DNA of 64,000 nucleotides from NCBI GenBank assembly GCA_947359465.1, contig OX375877.1, forward strand, positions 30,841,821 to 30,905,820, written 5' to 3'. A program made the translations under genes and the position numbers. The DNA is from Metellina segmentata (taxonomy: Eukaryota > Arthropoda > Arachnida > Araneae > Tetragnathidae). Shown one piece after another: positions 23,433-34,795 of the stretch. A model generated the notes under the pieces. It saw only the letters and a program-made list of their open reading frames with translations. It had not been told where the DNA came from and did not search any database. The first letter of the stretch is position 1. Every line of letters starts with the position of its first letter.

Positions 23433-23999
23433 CATTACCCTACAATAATAGACCGGACATCAGCGGATTTTCATAAAATCCGACTGTTTGTTAGGGGGTG
23501 TTTTTCGTGGTATGGCCTGGGACCTTTGCATGTTGTACCTGGTCAATTGAACGTCGACGCCTACATGAACATTTTGGACCATCAGGTTCTTCCTACGCTC
23601 TGTCAATTTTATGGAATGGACGAATGATACTTCCAAGACAACGCTCCATGTCATGTTGCAGCCTCTGTCAAGCAGTGGTATCGAGGTATGGATGTACAAC
23701 GTCTTCCCTGGCCTGTTTAGAGTCCCGATCTAAACCCCATAGAATATTTCTGGGACGAGTTAGAGCGACGCTTACGGACCAGGGAACCACGTCCGAAATC
23801 TACAACTGCGCTGGCGACATTCTTGCAGCAGGAATGGACACAAATATCCATAAATGTGTATCCAAACCTTGTTGAAAGTATACCCAGAAGGGTTGCTAGT
23901 GTTATTGCTGCATGTGGAGTACCATACCCCTATTAAAGCATGTATTCTTTCCCTTATACCATCACACCTTTTTGTCCTGTCCATTATTGTAGGGGAGTA
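23433..23999 (+). mobile_element. Internally deleted Tc1 element, copy F2
   Basis: 567 bp between inverted ends: left CATTACCCTACAATAAT (after TA at 23431), right GTCCATTATTGTAGGG, with the outermost bases worn. The left inverted repeat joins almost directly to transposase coding at the GCFSWYG-type motif (near 23500) and continues through the Pro-His-Val segment to the SPDLNPIE region and a C-terminal IPRRVASVIAA-like end. The N-terminal DNA-binding half and the first catalytic Asp are absent. Several frameshifts and a TAG interrupt the rest. The same left junction occurs in copies 37632-38190 and 48445-49016, so this is a deletion family rather than an isolated deletion. Confidence 0.88.
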
Positions 24000-24001
24000 T
24001 A

Positions 24002-25538
24002 TATTGTATCATCCACTCTAAATGCACTGTGATAGAAGCTTCCACAGAGAGAAAAGAATAGATTTGTGTTTTTTTGACGCAAGTATATATGTTTTTTTTT
24101 TCTCAATTGTAGGTTTTGGTGTTTTATGAAGCCCTAAAATACGTTGAAGTTTTCAATGGTTGTGTTGGCTATAGTGAGCAATTGCGATGATATTCATGTA
24201 CTGGAATTGCTTGTAAAACGTACGTGGAAGAGTGAGACAGCCATCTTGTTTCAACAGTCTTGATGGATTAAGTTGGCATTTAAGTCGTGGGGCATGTTGG
24301 CATAGGATAGATATCGGACGTTGACAGCGATGAATTTTCTATTACCACAATGGTAAAAACACACAAATTTTGGAAATGGCCAGAAGTCGCGGACACAATG
24401 TGGCACAAACCCAACACAATTTTGCGAAATTTAAAGCCACCAATCCGTGGACGTTCACGTAAAATTTTTGATTGACCATGAAGCGTTAAGATTTGTTCTT
24501 TTTGTTTAATTTCTTAGTTTTACTGTTTTTATATTTAAATATCAGTTTAATTTTTTTAAATTTAATTAACTCGCATTATTGCTTAGATCCTATCACAGTG
24601 TCATGCTATGCCAAATTACCACAGGTGTTATGCCAACCTAAACCGCATCAGGGGTAAGATGGCAAACTTTGGACATTTTCGTATATATTATCTGTAAACT
24701 ATATTATTTTTAGCGAGGTTTTCTTCATTAATTCGTTGTAAAGGAGTTCCACTACCAGCAACATTGGTTATATTAGCTAAAAGTATTATTAAAAAAAGAA
24801 AAATCATCCTAAACCAAAAATTATACCAACTAGTCCCGGTCTCCCCTACGTTTAACATATTTTTAGGGAAAAAATTAAAATGCACTTTTTAGTAATTGTA
24901 GATGAAAGGTCAAATTGAATGATTTTGAAATTTAAAAAGTTATTTGATATGTCATTTGAAAGATTATACATTGTTTTACAAATTGAGTTCTCATTCAGTA
25001 TGATTGAACAATTAGGTCCAGAAGATTTAGAATGTATAAAATCATCAAAAATGCCTCAATTTTTTTAAATTTAAAATTATTGTACGTTAAAAAAAATTGC
25101 GAAGCTGGAAGCTAGGAATTTCTTTTTTCTTATATATAGCTTGGTAAAAAATTAGCGGCATTAAAAAAATTTGGAGGCGTTCGGGTTGGACTTTGAGAAG
25201 ATGAAGCGTTTATTCCCTTATAAGAAATGACGTATCAATGAAAACTGCTCAATTTTTCGAGGAAATGTCTGTTTTTCTAACATTTTTCACTTTGACAGGG
25301 GGTTTAAATGTAAGTATAAGCGAAAAGCTCGGTAATAAGAACAATTTAGAAATTAATGCGATTTATTGCCGTTTGTAAGTGCTTAAGCTTTTTTTTTTAA
25401 TTTGTGAAATGTTATGAAAAATAATGACAAGTTGCTAAATAGGTTACCAAAACACAAGAACCTTTATTAAATCTTTACAGAACTTAAATCTCAAAAGAAT
25501 TATGTGTACATGAGATATCACATGAAGGTAATGGTACT
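24002..25538. other. AT-rich spacer
   Basis: No gene recognised. 'ggggtaagatggca' at about 24650 also occurs at about 23350, on the other side of the Tc1 insertion, hinting at an old repeat. Otherwise featureless. Confidence 0.4.
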
Positions 25539-25828
25539 TTTTAATTAACGTCGTAATAGAGCAACACAACACGCTATTGACGACGGTTCGAGATCAATTC
25601 CTTAAAGAAAAGATTAGAGCACGTAATTTTGACTCCACGGGCAGATGAAGAGGGAACACCTGAGCTGTCATCCCACTCTCCAAACTTCCACACAAACTCA
25701 ACGTGAGGACATTCGGCTACGTCAGATTTAAGGTTCACCAGACACCTCTAAGCACTGACCTGGATTCAAACCAGGATCCTTCCGATCTAGAGATAACACC
25801 TTAACCACCAGACCGATTATCACATGAG
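25539..25828 (-). mobile_element. SINE family 1, head type I
   Basis: Body and head both present: 3' side 'taattaacgtcgtaatagagc' read on +, then body, then the head with 'ggattcaaaccagg' (B box on -, one base off) and 'ccttccgatctagagataac', 'taaccaccagaccg' (A-box side). It is diverged by many substitutions, so older than the copies at 34.4-36.5 kb. Confidence 0.85.
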
Positions 25829-25949
25829 GGTGACATTTCCTTCACAAACTGTTTCAAGATACCCAGTCTTATATCAAGCGACAGTTAAATAATTTTATTC
25901 CTGTCATTATTATCTCTATGTAAAATATATTTGTTTCCAAGTTCTGGTA

Positions 25950-26760
25950 AGTTGTTGAATTTACGTCGCACTCAAAGCAACACAACGGGCTATTGGCACA
26001 GCAACAAGATGAATCCTGATGGGAAAGATTCGAGGCCAACACCTCGTCGTTTTTACTGTCGGTTAGATGATGAGGTCAACACCTGAACTGGCATATCACT
26101 CTCCTCTCTACACTTCTTCATTCTCATAATTTTTTGCTTGTTACAGTTAGTGTGTTGTGAACCGAACCTTGAAATTCAAACTCCAATCCAACCAAGGGTG
26201 ATTGTTGATCGGTAATTTTTTAATTAGCATCGTACTAGAGCAACATAACGGGCAATTGACGATGGTCCGGGATCAATCCCTGAGGGAAAGATTCGAGGAC
26301 AACACCTCGTAATTATGAACCGTGGTCAGTTTACGAGGCAACACCTGAGCTGGCACAACACTCTCCAAACTCTCTTTACTTTGCTTCATTTTCATAATTT
26401 TACGCTCGTTGGTGATTGTGTGTTATGAACCTTACCATGAAATTCAAACTTCAATCCAACCAAGGGTGATTATTAGTTGGTAATTTTTTAATAAAGGTCG
26501 TTGTAGAGCAACACAACGGGCAATTGACGAAGGTCCGGGATCAATCCCTGAGGGAAAGATCCGAGGAGAGCACTACGTAATTTTGAACCGTGGTCAGATT
26601 ATGAGGCAACACCTGAGCAGTGAAAATAAGAAGTGGCACTCCACTATCCAAACTCTCTACTTTGCTTCATTTCCATAAGTTTGTGCTCGGTGCAGATTGT
26701 GCGTTATGAGCGTTACCATGAAACTCAAACTCCAATCCAACCAAGGGAAATGTCACCGCA
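25950..26760 (-). repeat. Head-to-tail trimer of a SINE-derived unit
   Basis: Three units with landmark 'caacacaacgggc' at about 25978, 26241 and 26509 (263- and 268-bp steps). Each unit is about 170 bp of the family-1 SINE 3' body joined to about 95 bp of non-family head ('ctttgcttcattttcataa', 'aatccaaccaaggg'). The regular period and same orientation suggest tandem duplication of one insertion or repeated insertion into SINE tails. Confidence 0.8.
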
Positions 26761-28018
26761 CAGTAAAATTAGACCACTCACGTATTAATGTGAAGTCAGA
26801 CCGAGCTATATCCCTTCATGACGCAATCCACTCAATTATATTTTAATCGCATTATTCGCAAAGTACAAGTGACTACAAAATCCCTTCTCTCCCAAGACCC
26901 CAAGTCGCATAAAAAGTAGTTCAGGCTTGTTCACATCAGGTTCAACGTTAACTCGATTTACCGTCGCATTTCTTTTCCTGTTTTTGGCAACTTCGATCTG
27001 CTCGCGTGACGTCACGCCCCTTACGTCACTCACGGAGTAAAAACGAAGAAAGTTTAAGTGGGAAAACTTGATGTTGGTTAACCACATTATCGCTAAACCG
27101 TATCAAGTTAGCGAAAATGGGGTACCGTTACAACCCAAAATTGGAAAGCTTTCAGGACCGGCTCTCCGAAGACGAGAGGCGTTTGCGTTTTATTTATTTT
27201 TCCCCCTTCGATTATGAGTTAATATTAAATTACTTCTTTTTAAAAGCAGCTCTTAAATGGACAGGTTAAAAGACGAGGCAAGAGGGCGTAAATTAAGAAG
27301 GAAGGGAATTACCATTTTTTTGTTTTAATTTCGCCGATCATATTTCAAGTTTCTGCTCCGGACATTTAAAACTCATTTTGGGATCCGACAACAAAAAAAA
27401 ACCCAAAGTCCCCATTAGCGCGATTAATTTTTCTCCAAGTTACTTAAAATTGTCATAAAACTTTTACCTCCTGTGAAATTGATTACATTCGGCGGGTCTG
27501 ACAACTCGGATATTCATTAATATTTTCCCTACGCTTGCGAAGAATGAGTAAGGACGTGTTTTATTGAGGAATTAAATGGTATTACTGAGAGTTTCGAAAA
27601 GAATTTAATACTCCATCTTTCTTTCATTAAAATGGGAAGAGAGACAGATTAATGCTTCGTATTTTTATAGAACGCGCAAAGTTCGGATCAAAGGAGTGCT
27701 TTCTTTCGGAATGTTTTATATCCGGCTTTAATGATCAGAACGTTCCGGGAAATGGATTCTAGAACGGAGACCCTTTCAAACAGAAAATTCAAGTAACAAA
27801 GTTTCGTAACGAAATGAATATTATTATTTTAATTAGTCCCGAAACTGGAAGGAAGAATAAGTCGGGCGTTCCCGAAAAGAAAGATTCTGTTCCGGGTGAT
27901 TATTTAAATGATTTTTATGATGTCGCGTTGTTTGTATATATGCTGGAGTATTTTTTATCTGAATTTAATGAATTTACGTACATCTTAAGGTGAGGAATGT
28001 CATGTTTTATTTTCTAGT
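26761..28018. other. Unique, less AT-rich sequence
   Basis: No repeats recognised. Short open frames lack features. Moderate G+C and absence of element hallmarks make this one of the better candidates for unique host sequence in the window. Confidence 0.4.
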
Positions 28019-29279
28019 TTAATGATCGGGGCGAATTTTAAAAATCCTGCTACTGGACAAGCTGTTTTTGCATCTAAATATAAATTGTTCTATTCTTTTT
28101 CGAATCATCGGGAGTTGGAAATCATTGATTTTTCTGTCAGTATCGGCATTCCACTTGTGCCCAAAGCAAAGGTATTTCGTAAAATAAGAAGTGGGAATTT
28201 GAGTAACGGATTCCGGGATTGCAACGAAGCGGATTCTGTGTTCAGTTTTCAAGAGTTTTCGCAGGGCTTTTGGAGCAAAGGGCAAATTTCGCCAAGCTGT
28301 AACAAACTGCGTCATCAGTCTACGAGTGGAAATCCATAAATAAAATTCCAGATCAAACTATAGTGTCATATTGTCTGTAGAAAATATTCATTCATTCTCA
28401 TTCATTTTATACCTACATCATGTTGCATTTATAAATCATAAATTCATTTAAATAACATTTTCATCGAAATTTATTTTCTATATGTTGTTGATCATGTTTT
28501 AACTGCATTTTAATTTCATGTCATTGACCTTTTTACCTTATAATGGTTTTAGTAAAGATACTTTTTCCCACTATTTTTTTTAAGTTTTTTAAATCTACAA
28601 TAATTGTAATATTTTATCTGGTGTCTGGGAAAGCTTGTCCAATACTGGATCTTGCTCCAAAAATTCTAAACCAACAAACCAAAATATATTGTAAGTTTAA
28701 TTTTTCAGTCCAGTGCACACAAGTGGCCAAAGCTGTGGTATCTCATTAAATAGGAAGTGCGAATTAGAGTAAAGACTTCTGGTACTGTAACCAAGCTGAT
28801 TCTATGTTGAGACCTCTAGAGTTGGGTTTATTTTTATGGAACAAGTGCCGTCAAACTGGGACAAATATCAAGTCTTTGAGAGGAATCCATAAAGCAGTTT
28901 GTAATCAGTTCCATAACATGATACAGCGCAAGTTTAAACAGCATATGAAATCTCTGGGGAATCACGAATATATCCAGGATGTTTCGAAAACATCTGCCTA
29001 CATTATAAAAAGTGGTATAAGGACCCGAAATGAACAATTTTGTCCACGAAAATGTGTCCGGAAATGTCGCGTTTAGGGCGTTGTTTAGATCAATCGATGG
29101 CATTGTTTCTGCTAGGGAAGGCGTCATACGATCTCGGGTTTTCAACGGCAAGTTCCGAATTTGTGTAGCGATGTATGTCACAGAATAGTATGACATACAC
29201 TGCAACACATATTTTCCAAATGGCGTTCACAAGTAAAATGTGTGTGTGTGTGAACTACGAGTTTATCATCTTGTATTTA
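28019..29279. other. Diverged duplicated segments
   Basis: 28130-28310 and 28700-28870 are related: shared blocks include 'aagtggccaaagc'/'cttgtgcccaaagc', 'gaagtgcgaattagagtaa'/'gaagtgggaatttgagtaa' and 'ggaacaag'/'ggagcaaag', at roughly two-thirds identity by eye. Open frames of about 100 codons exist on both strands (28022-28339 + and 28834-29208 -), but neither resembles a protein I know. Probably an old repeat. Confidence 0.45.
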
Positions 29280-31370
29280 AGGTAGGCATACTGTTCCTCT
29301 AAATAGCTTGTTTTCTATGAACTTTTGTGTGTTTTATACCAATGATTTGCATTCTTTTTTAGTGTGTGCAATATTAACCCAACAGCCTATGCTCCATTTT
29401 TAATAATTATAATGCACTACATCCAGATTTCAATTTCATGTCTGATTGCAACCAAGAGGTCAGATACCTCAGTGAAACTGAACACCGTAACGTTATACAA
29501 GAACAATCTTTTAGTTTACCTTTACGTGATGGATTCTTATTCTAAGCAAGTTAACGAAATTGGCATGTAATCGCTCAGAGTTTCGAATGTCCCCTACAGC
29601 ACACATTTACTAAATACTGTTGAAATACAACATTTGAACTAGATCACCCTCCTGTATATATGATGGACGTTTTGTTCCTCTGGAATAGCTTGTTTTAATA
29701 TCAATTTGTTATACGTTTTATACCAATGATTTAATTCTATGTTTAGTCTGCAATATTCACGTAATACACTAAGCTCATAGTAATAATACACTATAGCCAA
29801 ATGTGGAGTGTATGTCTGATTGCAACCAAGAGGTCAGACGCCTTAGCAACTTGACATGTAACAGTAACGTTATGCAAGAACCTTTTTGTTAGCCTATACG
29901 TGATATGAATTCTTATTCTGAGAGTGATGACGAAATTGGCACAAAATAGAATGTCTCCTACAGCACATATTTAATCAACACAACTCAAAGATGACATTTG
30001 AACTAGACCACCCTCTTGTATATATGATGGACGTTTTTTGTTCCTTTAAAATAGCTTTATTTATATTTAATTGTTTGAACGCTATATACCAATTATATGA
30101 ATTCTATGAATAGTCTGCAATATTCACCTAATAGCCTATGCTCATAGTAAGAATGCATTATAGCCAAATGCGGGGAGTATGTCTGAATATAACCGCGAGG
30201 TCAGATACCTCAGCAACTCTTGACAAGTAACATCGCTTTTACAAGATGTATTTAGTTCGCAATATTGAATTCCATGTTTAACCTGCAATATTCACTTAAT
30301 AGCCTATGCTTATAGTAAGAATGCACTATAAAGCAATATTGAATTCCATGTTTAACATGTAATATTAACTTAATAGCCTATGCTTATACTAAGAATACAC
30401 TATAGCGAAATGCGAAGTGTACGTCTGATTGCAACCGAGAAGTCAGATCCCTCAGCAACTCTTGACAAGTAACGCCGCTTTTTCAAGAAGCGTTTAGTCC
30501 GCAATATTGAATTCCATGTTTAACCTGCAATATTCACTTAATAGTCTATACTTATAAAGAATGCACTATAAAGCAATATTGAATTTTATGTTTAATCTGC
30601 AATACTCACTTAATAGCCTATGCTTATACTAAGAATACACTATAGCGAAATGCGAAGTGTACGTCTGATTGCAACCGAGAAGTCAGATCCCTCAGCAACT
30701 CTTGACAAGTAACGCCGCTTTTTCAAGAAGCGTTTAGTCCGCAATATTGAATTCCATGTTTAACCTGCAATATTCACTTAATAGTCTATACTTATAAAGA
30801 ATGCACTATAAAGCAATATTGAATTTTATGTTTAATCTGCAATACTCACTTAATAGCCTATGCTTATACTAAGAATACACTATAGCGAAATGCGAAGTGT
30901 ACGTCTGATTGAAATCGAGGGGTCAGATACCTCATCAACTCTTGACAAGTAACGCCGCTTTACAAGAAGCGTTTAGTCCGCAATATTGAATTCCATGTTT
31001 AGCCTGCAATATTCACCTAATAGCCTATGCTTATAGTAAGAATGCACTATAGCCAAATGCGAAGAGTACGTCTGATTGCAACCGAGATGTCCGTTACCTG
31101 AGCAACTCTTGAATGCTCTTGACGAGTAACGTCGCTTTTACGAGAAGTGTTTAGTCCGCAATATTGAATTCCATGTTTAACCTGCAATATTCAATCAATA
31201 GACAGTACTTATAGTAAGAATACACTATAGCCAAATGCGGAGAGTATGTCTAATTGCAACCGAGAGGTCAGATACCTCAGCAACTCTTGACAAGTAACGC
31301 CGCTTTGCAAGAACTTTTCAGTCCGCCTTTTCGTAAAGGGGGAGCGCCTTATTCAGAGCATGTAGCACAT
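29280..31370. repeat. Satellite with 365-bp monomers and 240-bp dimeric higher-order units
   Basis: The first monomers are long: 'tgttcctct' landmarks at about 29289, 29674 and 30038. From about 30290 the array changes to a 240-bp unit made of a 73-bp and a 167-bp part ('cctatgct'-type landmarks at 30296, 30370, 30537, 30610, 30777, 30850, 31018). The stretches 30421-30600 and 30661-30840 are identical by eye. Common blocks: 'gaattccatgtttaacctgc', 'acgtctgattgcaaccgag', 'cagcaactcttgacaagtaa'. No coding function seen. Confidence 0.93.
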
Positions 31371-31837
31371 TCGCTAATTTCATAGATGAAGCAATCTCTT
31401 AGCGAAACGATGTACCATATTCTGCGGCACTCAGCTATATGTACAGAAGGGGTCTGATGACGGTCTTCCCTTGATTGGGAGGCATGGAAGCATTTATTAG
31501 TCCTCCCTCATTCTATTTTTCTTCCCGCCGCCCTCTCGAGACTCGAATTTGGGAATCCCGCCGAGTAACTCGTGTAATCCTAAATCTCCGGTCATCCGCT
31601 GTTGGGGGAGGGAGCCAGTCCTGCCGCTAAGCCCCGCTGATTATATACTAACTCGACTCTGATAAGGCCGGGGGACCGGTTGCAAATTGCGTGGGATGCT
31701 TGCTTCTCTAAGCGACTGGGGTAAGCTGGAAAAAACATTGTAGCTACAATGTTGCATTGTAGGGGACGTTCTATTCTTCGGAAGATTCGGTATCAATTCT
31801 GACAACTTGCAGACTTTCTTCGCTTGTATCGCCACGT
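31371..31837. other. GC-richer unique stretch
   Basis: Contains 'cttcccgccgccctctcgag' and similar GC-rich sequence; no recognisable gene or repeat. Confidence 0.4.
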
Positions 31838-31949
31838 TGGGTTGGTGTGGAAGTTTGGAGAATGGGGGGGGGGGCAGCTCAGGCGTCGCTTCGTCATCTG
31901 ACCGTGGTTAAAAATTGTGTGGTGTTGTCCTCGGATCTTTCGCTTAAGG

Positions 31950-32774
31950 CAGGGATTCCCAAACGGTGGTGTGCGTACCACTGGCGGTACGCGGCAACGT
32001 TTCAGGTGGTACGCAATTACGATACGGCTACCCAAATATTCTACTAAGTTTGTTCGATTTTTTAGTATGTACAACCACGTTATAGGAAAAATGGGATTAT
32101 ATGAAATCAATTTTAGATTAACATTTCTATTACATTGTAATAAATAACGCTAACAGTAGCACAATATTTAATAAGAAACTTTGTTGCTGATTATCTATTT
32201 CTATTCAATGGCTATCTCGGCAAAATTAAGTTGATATCTCTTCCTGTCTTAAGCCATTTGTTACTTGTTACTTGTGTGAGTTCTTGAAAAGTTCAGAAAA
32301 ACTAGTGGTTTTTCTGAACTTTTGTATATAAAAAATAAATATACAAACAGAGTAAGTGTTGAAGAGGACTTGAGAGTGAAGTTAAGCTCCATTGCTCCTG
32401 ATATTGATATTTTAATTTAAAAAAAAAAACAAGTTTCGCACTTAAATTGATTTTTGATTATGTTAATTTTTGTTTGATTAGTTTGTACTAATTATTGAAA
32501 ATTTTATTTTTTTAGACCTGTAATTAAAAATTAAAACTGTTAATTTTCAATAATCGTTTTATTTTTTATTTTATTAAAACATCATTCATACGAAATACAA
32601 GTGCATTAATCATAAAATATGAAGCTTTCTTAGTATTTTAATTAAAATAGAACAAGCCATTGGGCACTTTTCTGACATTAGATATGCGTTCCTAAAAAAG
32701 TAAAACTCATGGTACGCCAAAAATGTCTAAAAATTTCAAGTGGTACGCAGTTATTAAAAGGTTGGGAATCCCTG
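31950..32774. mobile_element. hAT MITE-like element nested in a SINE
   Basis: 825 bp. Ends are CAGGGATTCCCAAAC and GGTTGGGAATCCCTG, inverted copies with one difference. The 8-bp target duplication is GCTTAAGG (31942-31949) / GCTTGAGG (32775-32782). Subterminal regions repeat 'gtggtacgc'/'gcgtaccac' motifs near both ends, as expected of hAT transposase binding sites. The interior is AT-rich, has no transposase and holds a perfect 16-bp-arm hairpin at 32287-32323. Confidence 0.93.
32287..32323. repeat. Perfect hairpin inside the hAT element
   Basis: Arms AAAAGTTCAGAAAAAC (32287-32302) and GTTTTTCTGAACTTTT (32308-32323), all 16 bp pairing, with loop TAGTG. Confidence 0.95.
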
Positions 32775-32955
32775 GCTTGAGGGATTGATCCCGGACCGTC
32801 GTCAATAGCCCGTTGTGTTGCTCTAGTACGACGTTGATTAAAAATACCTCAACTTGGCTTGTATTGGCTTTGGGATCTTTTGAGTTGGAGACAAATTGTG
32901 ACACTCATTAAAAATGTCACCTACAATTCATCTTTGTCGTGAAGGTAGGTAGGTA

Positions 32956-33292
32956 ATGGTAATGGTAATGGTAATTTTAGTTAACGTCGTACTAGAGCAA
33001 CACAACGGGCTATTGACGACGGTCTGGAATCAGTCCCTTAAGGGAAAGATTCGAGGACAACACCTCATAATTTTGAACCACGGTCAGATGACGAAGCAAC
33101 ACCTGAGCTAGCACCCCACTCTCCAAACTTCCACGCCAACCCAACGTGAGGACTTTCGGCCACGACAGATTTAAGGTGCACCAGCCGCCTCTACACCATA
33201 CGTTTACAAACATCCATGCCCGGACCCGGATTCGAACCAGGAACCTTCCGATCTAGAGGCTAACACCTTAACCACTATACCGGTTGGTCGGC
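32956..33292 (-). mobile_element. SINE family 1, full length, head type I
   Basis: Reads on - from CCGACCAACCGGTATAGTGG (A box around TAGTGGTTAAGG) through the perfect pol III B box GGTTCGAATCC, the body and a tail of ATTACC/CATTAC hexamers. It is flanked by a 13-bp target duplication AGGTAGGTAGGTA (32943-32955, 33293-33305). It is transcribed, if at all, by RNA polymerase III from its internal promoter and needs LINE machinery in trans. No protein coding; short frames inside it are chance. Confidence 0.94.
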
Positions 33293-33319
33293 AGGTAGGT
33301 AGGTATTTTGATGAATGCT

Positions 33320-33600
33320 CCACTATATCAACAAAACAGAAGACTGGTGATGGTCCGGAGTCAAACCAGAAGAAAGAGATCTGACGAGAAACTCACGTAA
33401 TTTTGAACCACGATCAGATGACGAGGTCACACCTGAGCTGGCACACTACTCTCTAAACTTACACACCATACCAGAGTGAGGAAATTTGTGTCCGCGTCAG
33501 ATTTAAAATGCATCAACCCTCCTTTGTACACGAAGGTCTTTAGTTGGATTAGAACTCGTTAATCCATTATTCTTTTAAACTGTTACCACGGTGCTTTGTT
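33320..33600 (-). mobile_element. SINE family 1, diverged
   Basis: Matches body blocks ('tggtccggagtcaaacc', 'attttgaaccacgatcagatgacgaggtc', 'acctgagctggca') and a worn head ending 'ttagttggattagaactcg'. It lacks the 3' terminal part, and the head is closer to type II. Confidence 0.75.
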
Positions 33601-34164
33601 CTGAATATAAGCATAAAGTGAGAAGGTTGATAGATAGCTTGCGTTTTGAATCCCTCCATTGATTTAAGTGTTGCCAACAAATCACATAGAAATAATATAA
33701 ACTCTATACCAAAACAATTCAACGTTTAAAGAAGGAGTGGTCCGATTGCAGTAAAAAGTGATGGATGTGATAAAAATATATAGAAAAACAAACTAATAAA
33801 ATTTCAGAAGAATTGAAAGATTTATTTCAAAGTTTGACCGTTACAAAGGGAGGAAGTCAATAAGGCGTTGGTCCACCTATGGCTTGGATGAATGCTGTCA
33901 CCCGGCGTGGTATAGACTGAAAAAGGTCCCGTATGGTGTTCTGCGGAATTTCTTGCCAAATTGTCTCCAACTGTCGAGCTGAATGGTCAACATTCCGGGA
34001 AGGTTGCAATCGCCTTCCCATAAAATCCCAAATGGGCTCTATGGAAGAGATCAGGAGACCTAGAGCTGGCCAAGGAAGTGTTGCGAAAACTTGAAGACGA
34101 GCAATAGCAACACGTGCCGTGTGCGGCCGGGCAGCATATTAACAACCTTTACCTGGAATAGAAG

Positions 34165-34450
34165 ATCGGAAGGTTCCTGGTTCGAATCCGGGTCCGGGCA
34201 TGGATGTTTGTAAGCGTATGGTGTAGAGGCGGCTGGTGCACCTTAAATCTGTCGTGGCCGAAAGTCCTCACGGTGGGTTGGCATGGAAGTTTGGAGAGTG
34301 GGGTGCCAGCTCAGGTGTTGCTTCGTCATCTGACCGTGGTTCAAAATTACGAGGTGTTGTCCTCGAATCTTTCCCTTAAGGGACTGATTCCGGACCGTCG
34401 TTAATAGCCCATTGTGTTGCTCTAGTACGACGTTAACTAAAATTACCATT
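34165..34450 (+). mobile_element. SINE family 1, 5'-truncated head
   Basis: Begins inside the tRNA-like head at 'atcggaaggttcctgg', so it keeps the B box GGTTCGAATCC but not the A box. It runs through the body to 'taactaaaattaccatt'. The flanks ACCTGGAATAGA (34151 and 34451) are the target duplication shared with the next SINE. Confidence 0.93.
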
Positions 34451-34463
34451 ACCTGGAATAGAG

Positions 34464-34795
34464 CCGACCAACCGGTATAGTGGTTAAGGTGTTAGCCTCT
34501 AGATCGGAAGGTTCCTGGTTCGAATCCGGGTTCGGGCTTGGATGTTTGTAAGCGTATGGTGTAAAGGCGGCTGGTGCATCTTAAATATGTCGTGGCCGAA
34601 AGTCCTCACGTTGGGTTGGCGTGGAAGTTTGGAGAGTGGGGTGCCAGCTCAGGTGTTGCTTCGTCATTCGACCGTGGTTCAAAATTACGAGGTGTTGTCC
34701 TCGGATCTTTCCCTTAAGGGACTGATCCCGGACCGTCGTCAATAGCCCGTTGTGTTGCTCTAGTACGAAGTTAACTAAAAATTACCATTTTTATT
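34464..34795 (+). mobile_element. SINE family 1, full length, head type I
   Basis: Complete copy from CCGACCAACCGGTATAGTGG through A box, B box (GGTTCGAATCC near 34520), body and 3' end 'taactaaaaattaccattt'. It is flanked by ACCTGGAATAGAG (34451-34463) and ACCTGGAATAGAAGA (34796-34810). This is the best-preserved + strand copy and serves as reference for the family. Confidence 0.95.

Larger units (their letters stand above)
31838..32842 (+). mobile_element. SINE family 1 fragment split by a hAT insertion
   Basis: 31838-31949 is the middle of the SINE ('ccacgttgggttggtgtgg' to 'tcggatctttcgcttaagg'). 32775-32842 is its continuation ('attgatcccggaccgtcgtc' to 'gacgttgattaaaaatacc'). Removing 31950-32774 and one 8-bp duplication restores a contiguous SINE matching the copy at 34464-34795. 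The head is absent. Confidence 0.93.

Noticed and set aside
34464..34540. Possible tRNA gene (A and B boxes present)
   Set aside because: No cloverleaf acceptor pairing or plausible anticodon arm could be drawn, and the sequence continues into the SINE body in every copy; same conclusion for 50143-50216.
33010..34745. Several ~67-codon frames that look like a conserved protein family (also 63483-63976)
   Set aside because: They lie within copies of the family-1 SINE on either strand; similarity reflects repeat copies, not protein conservation.
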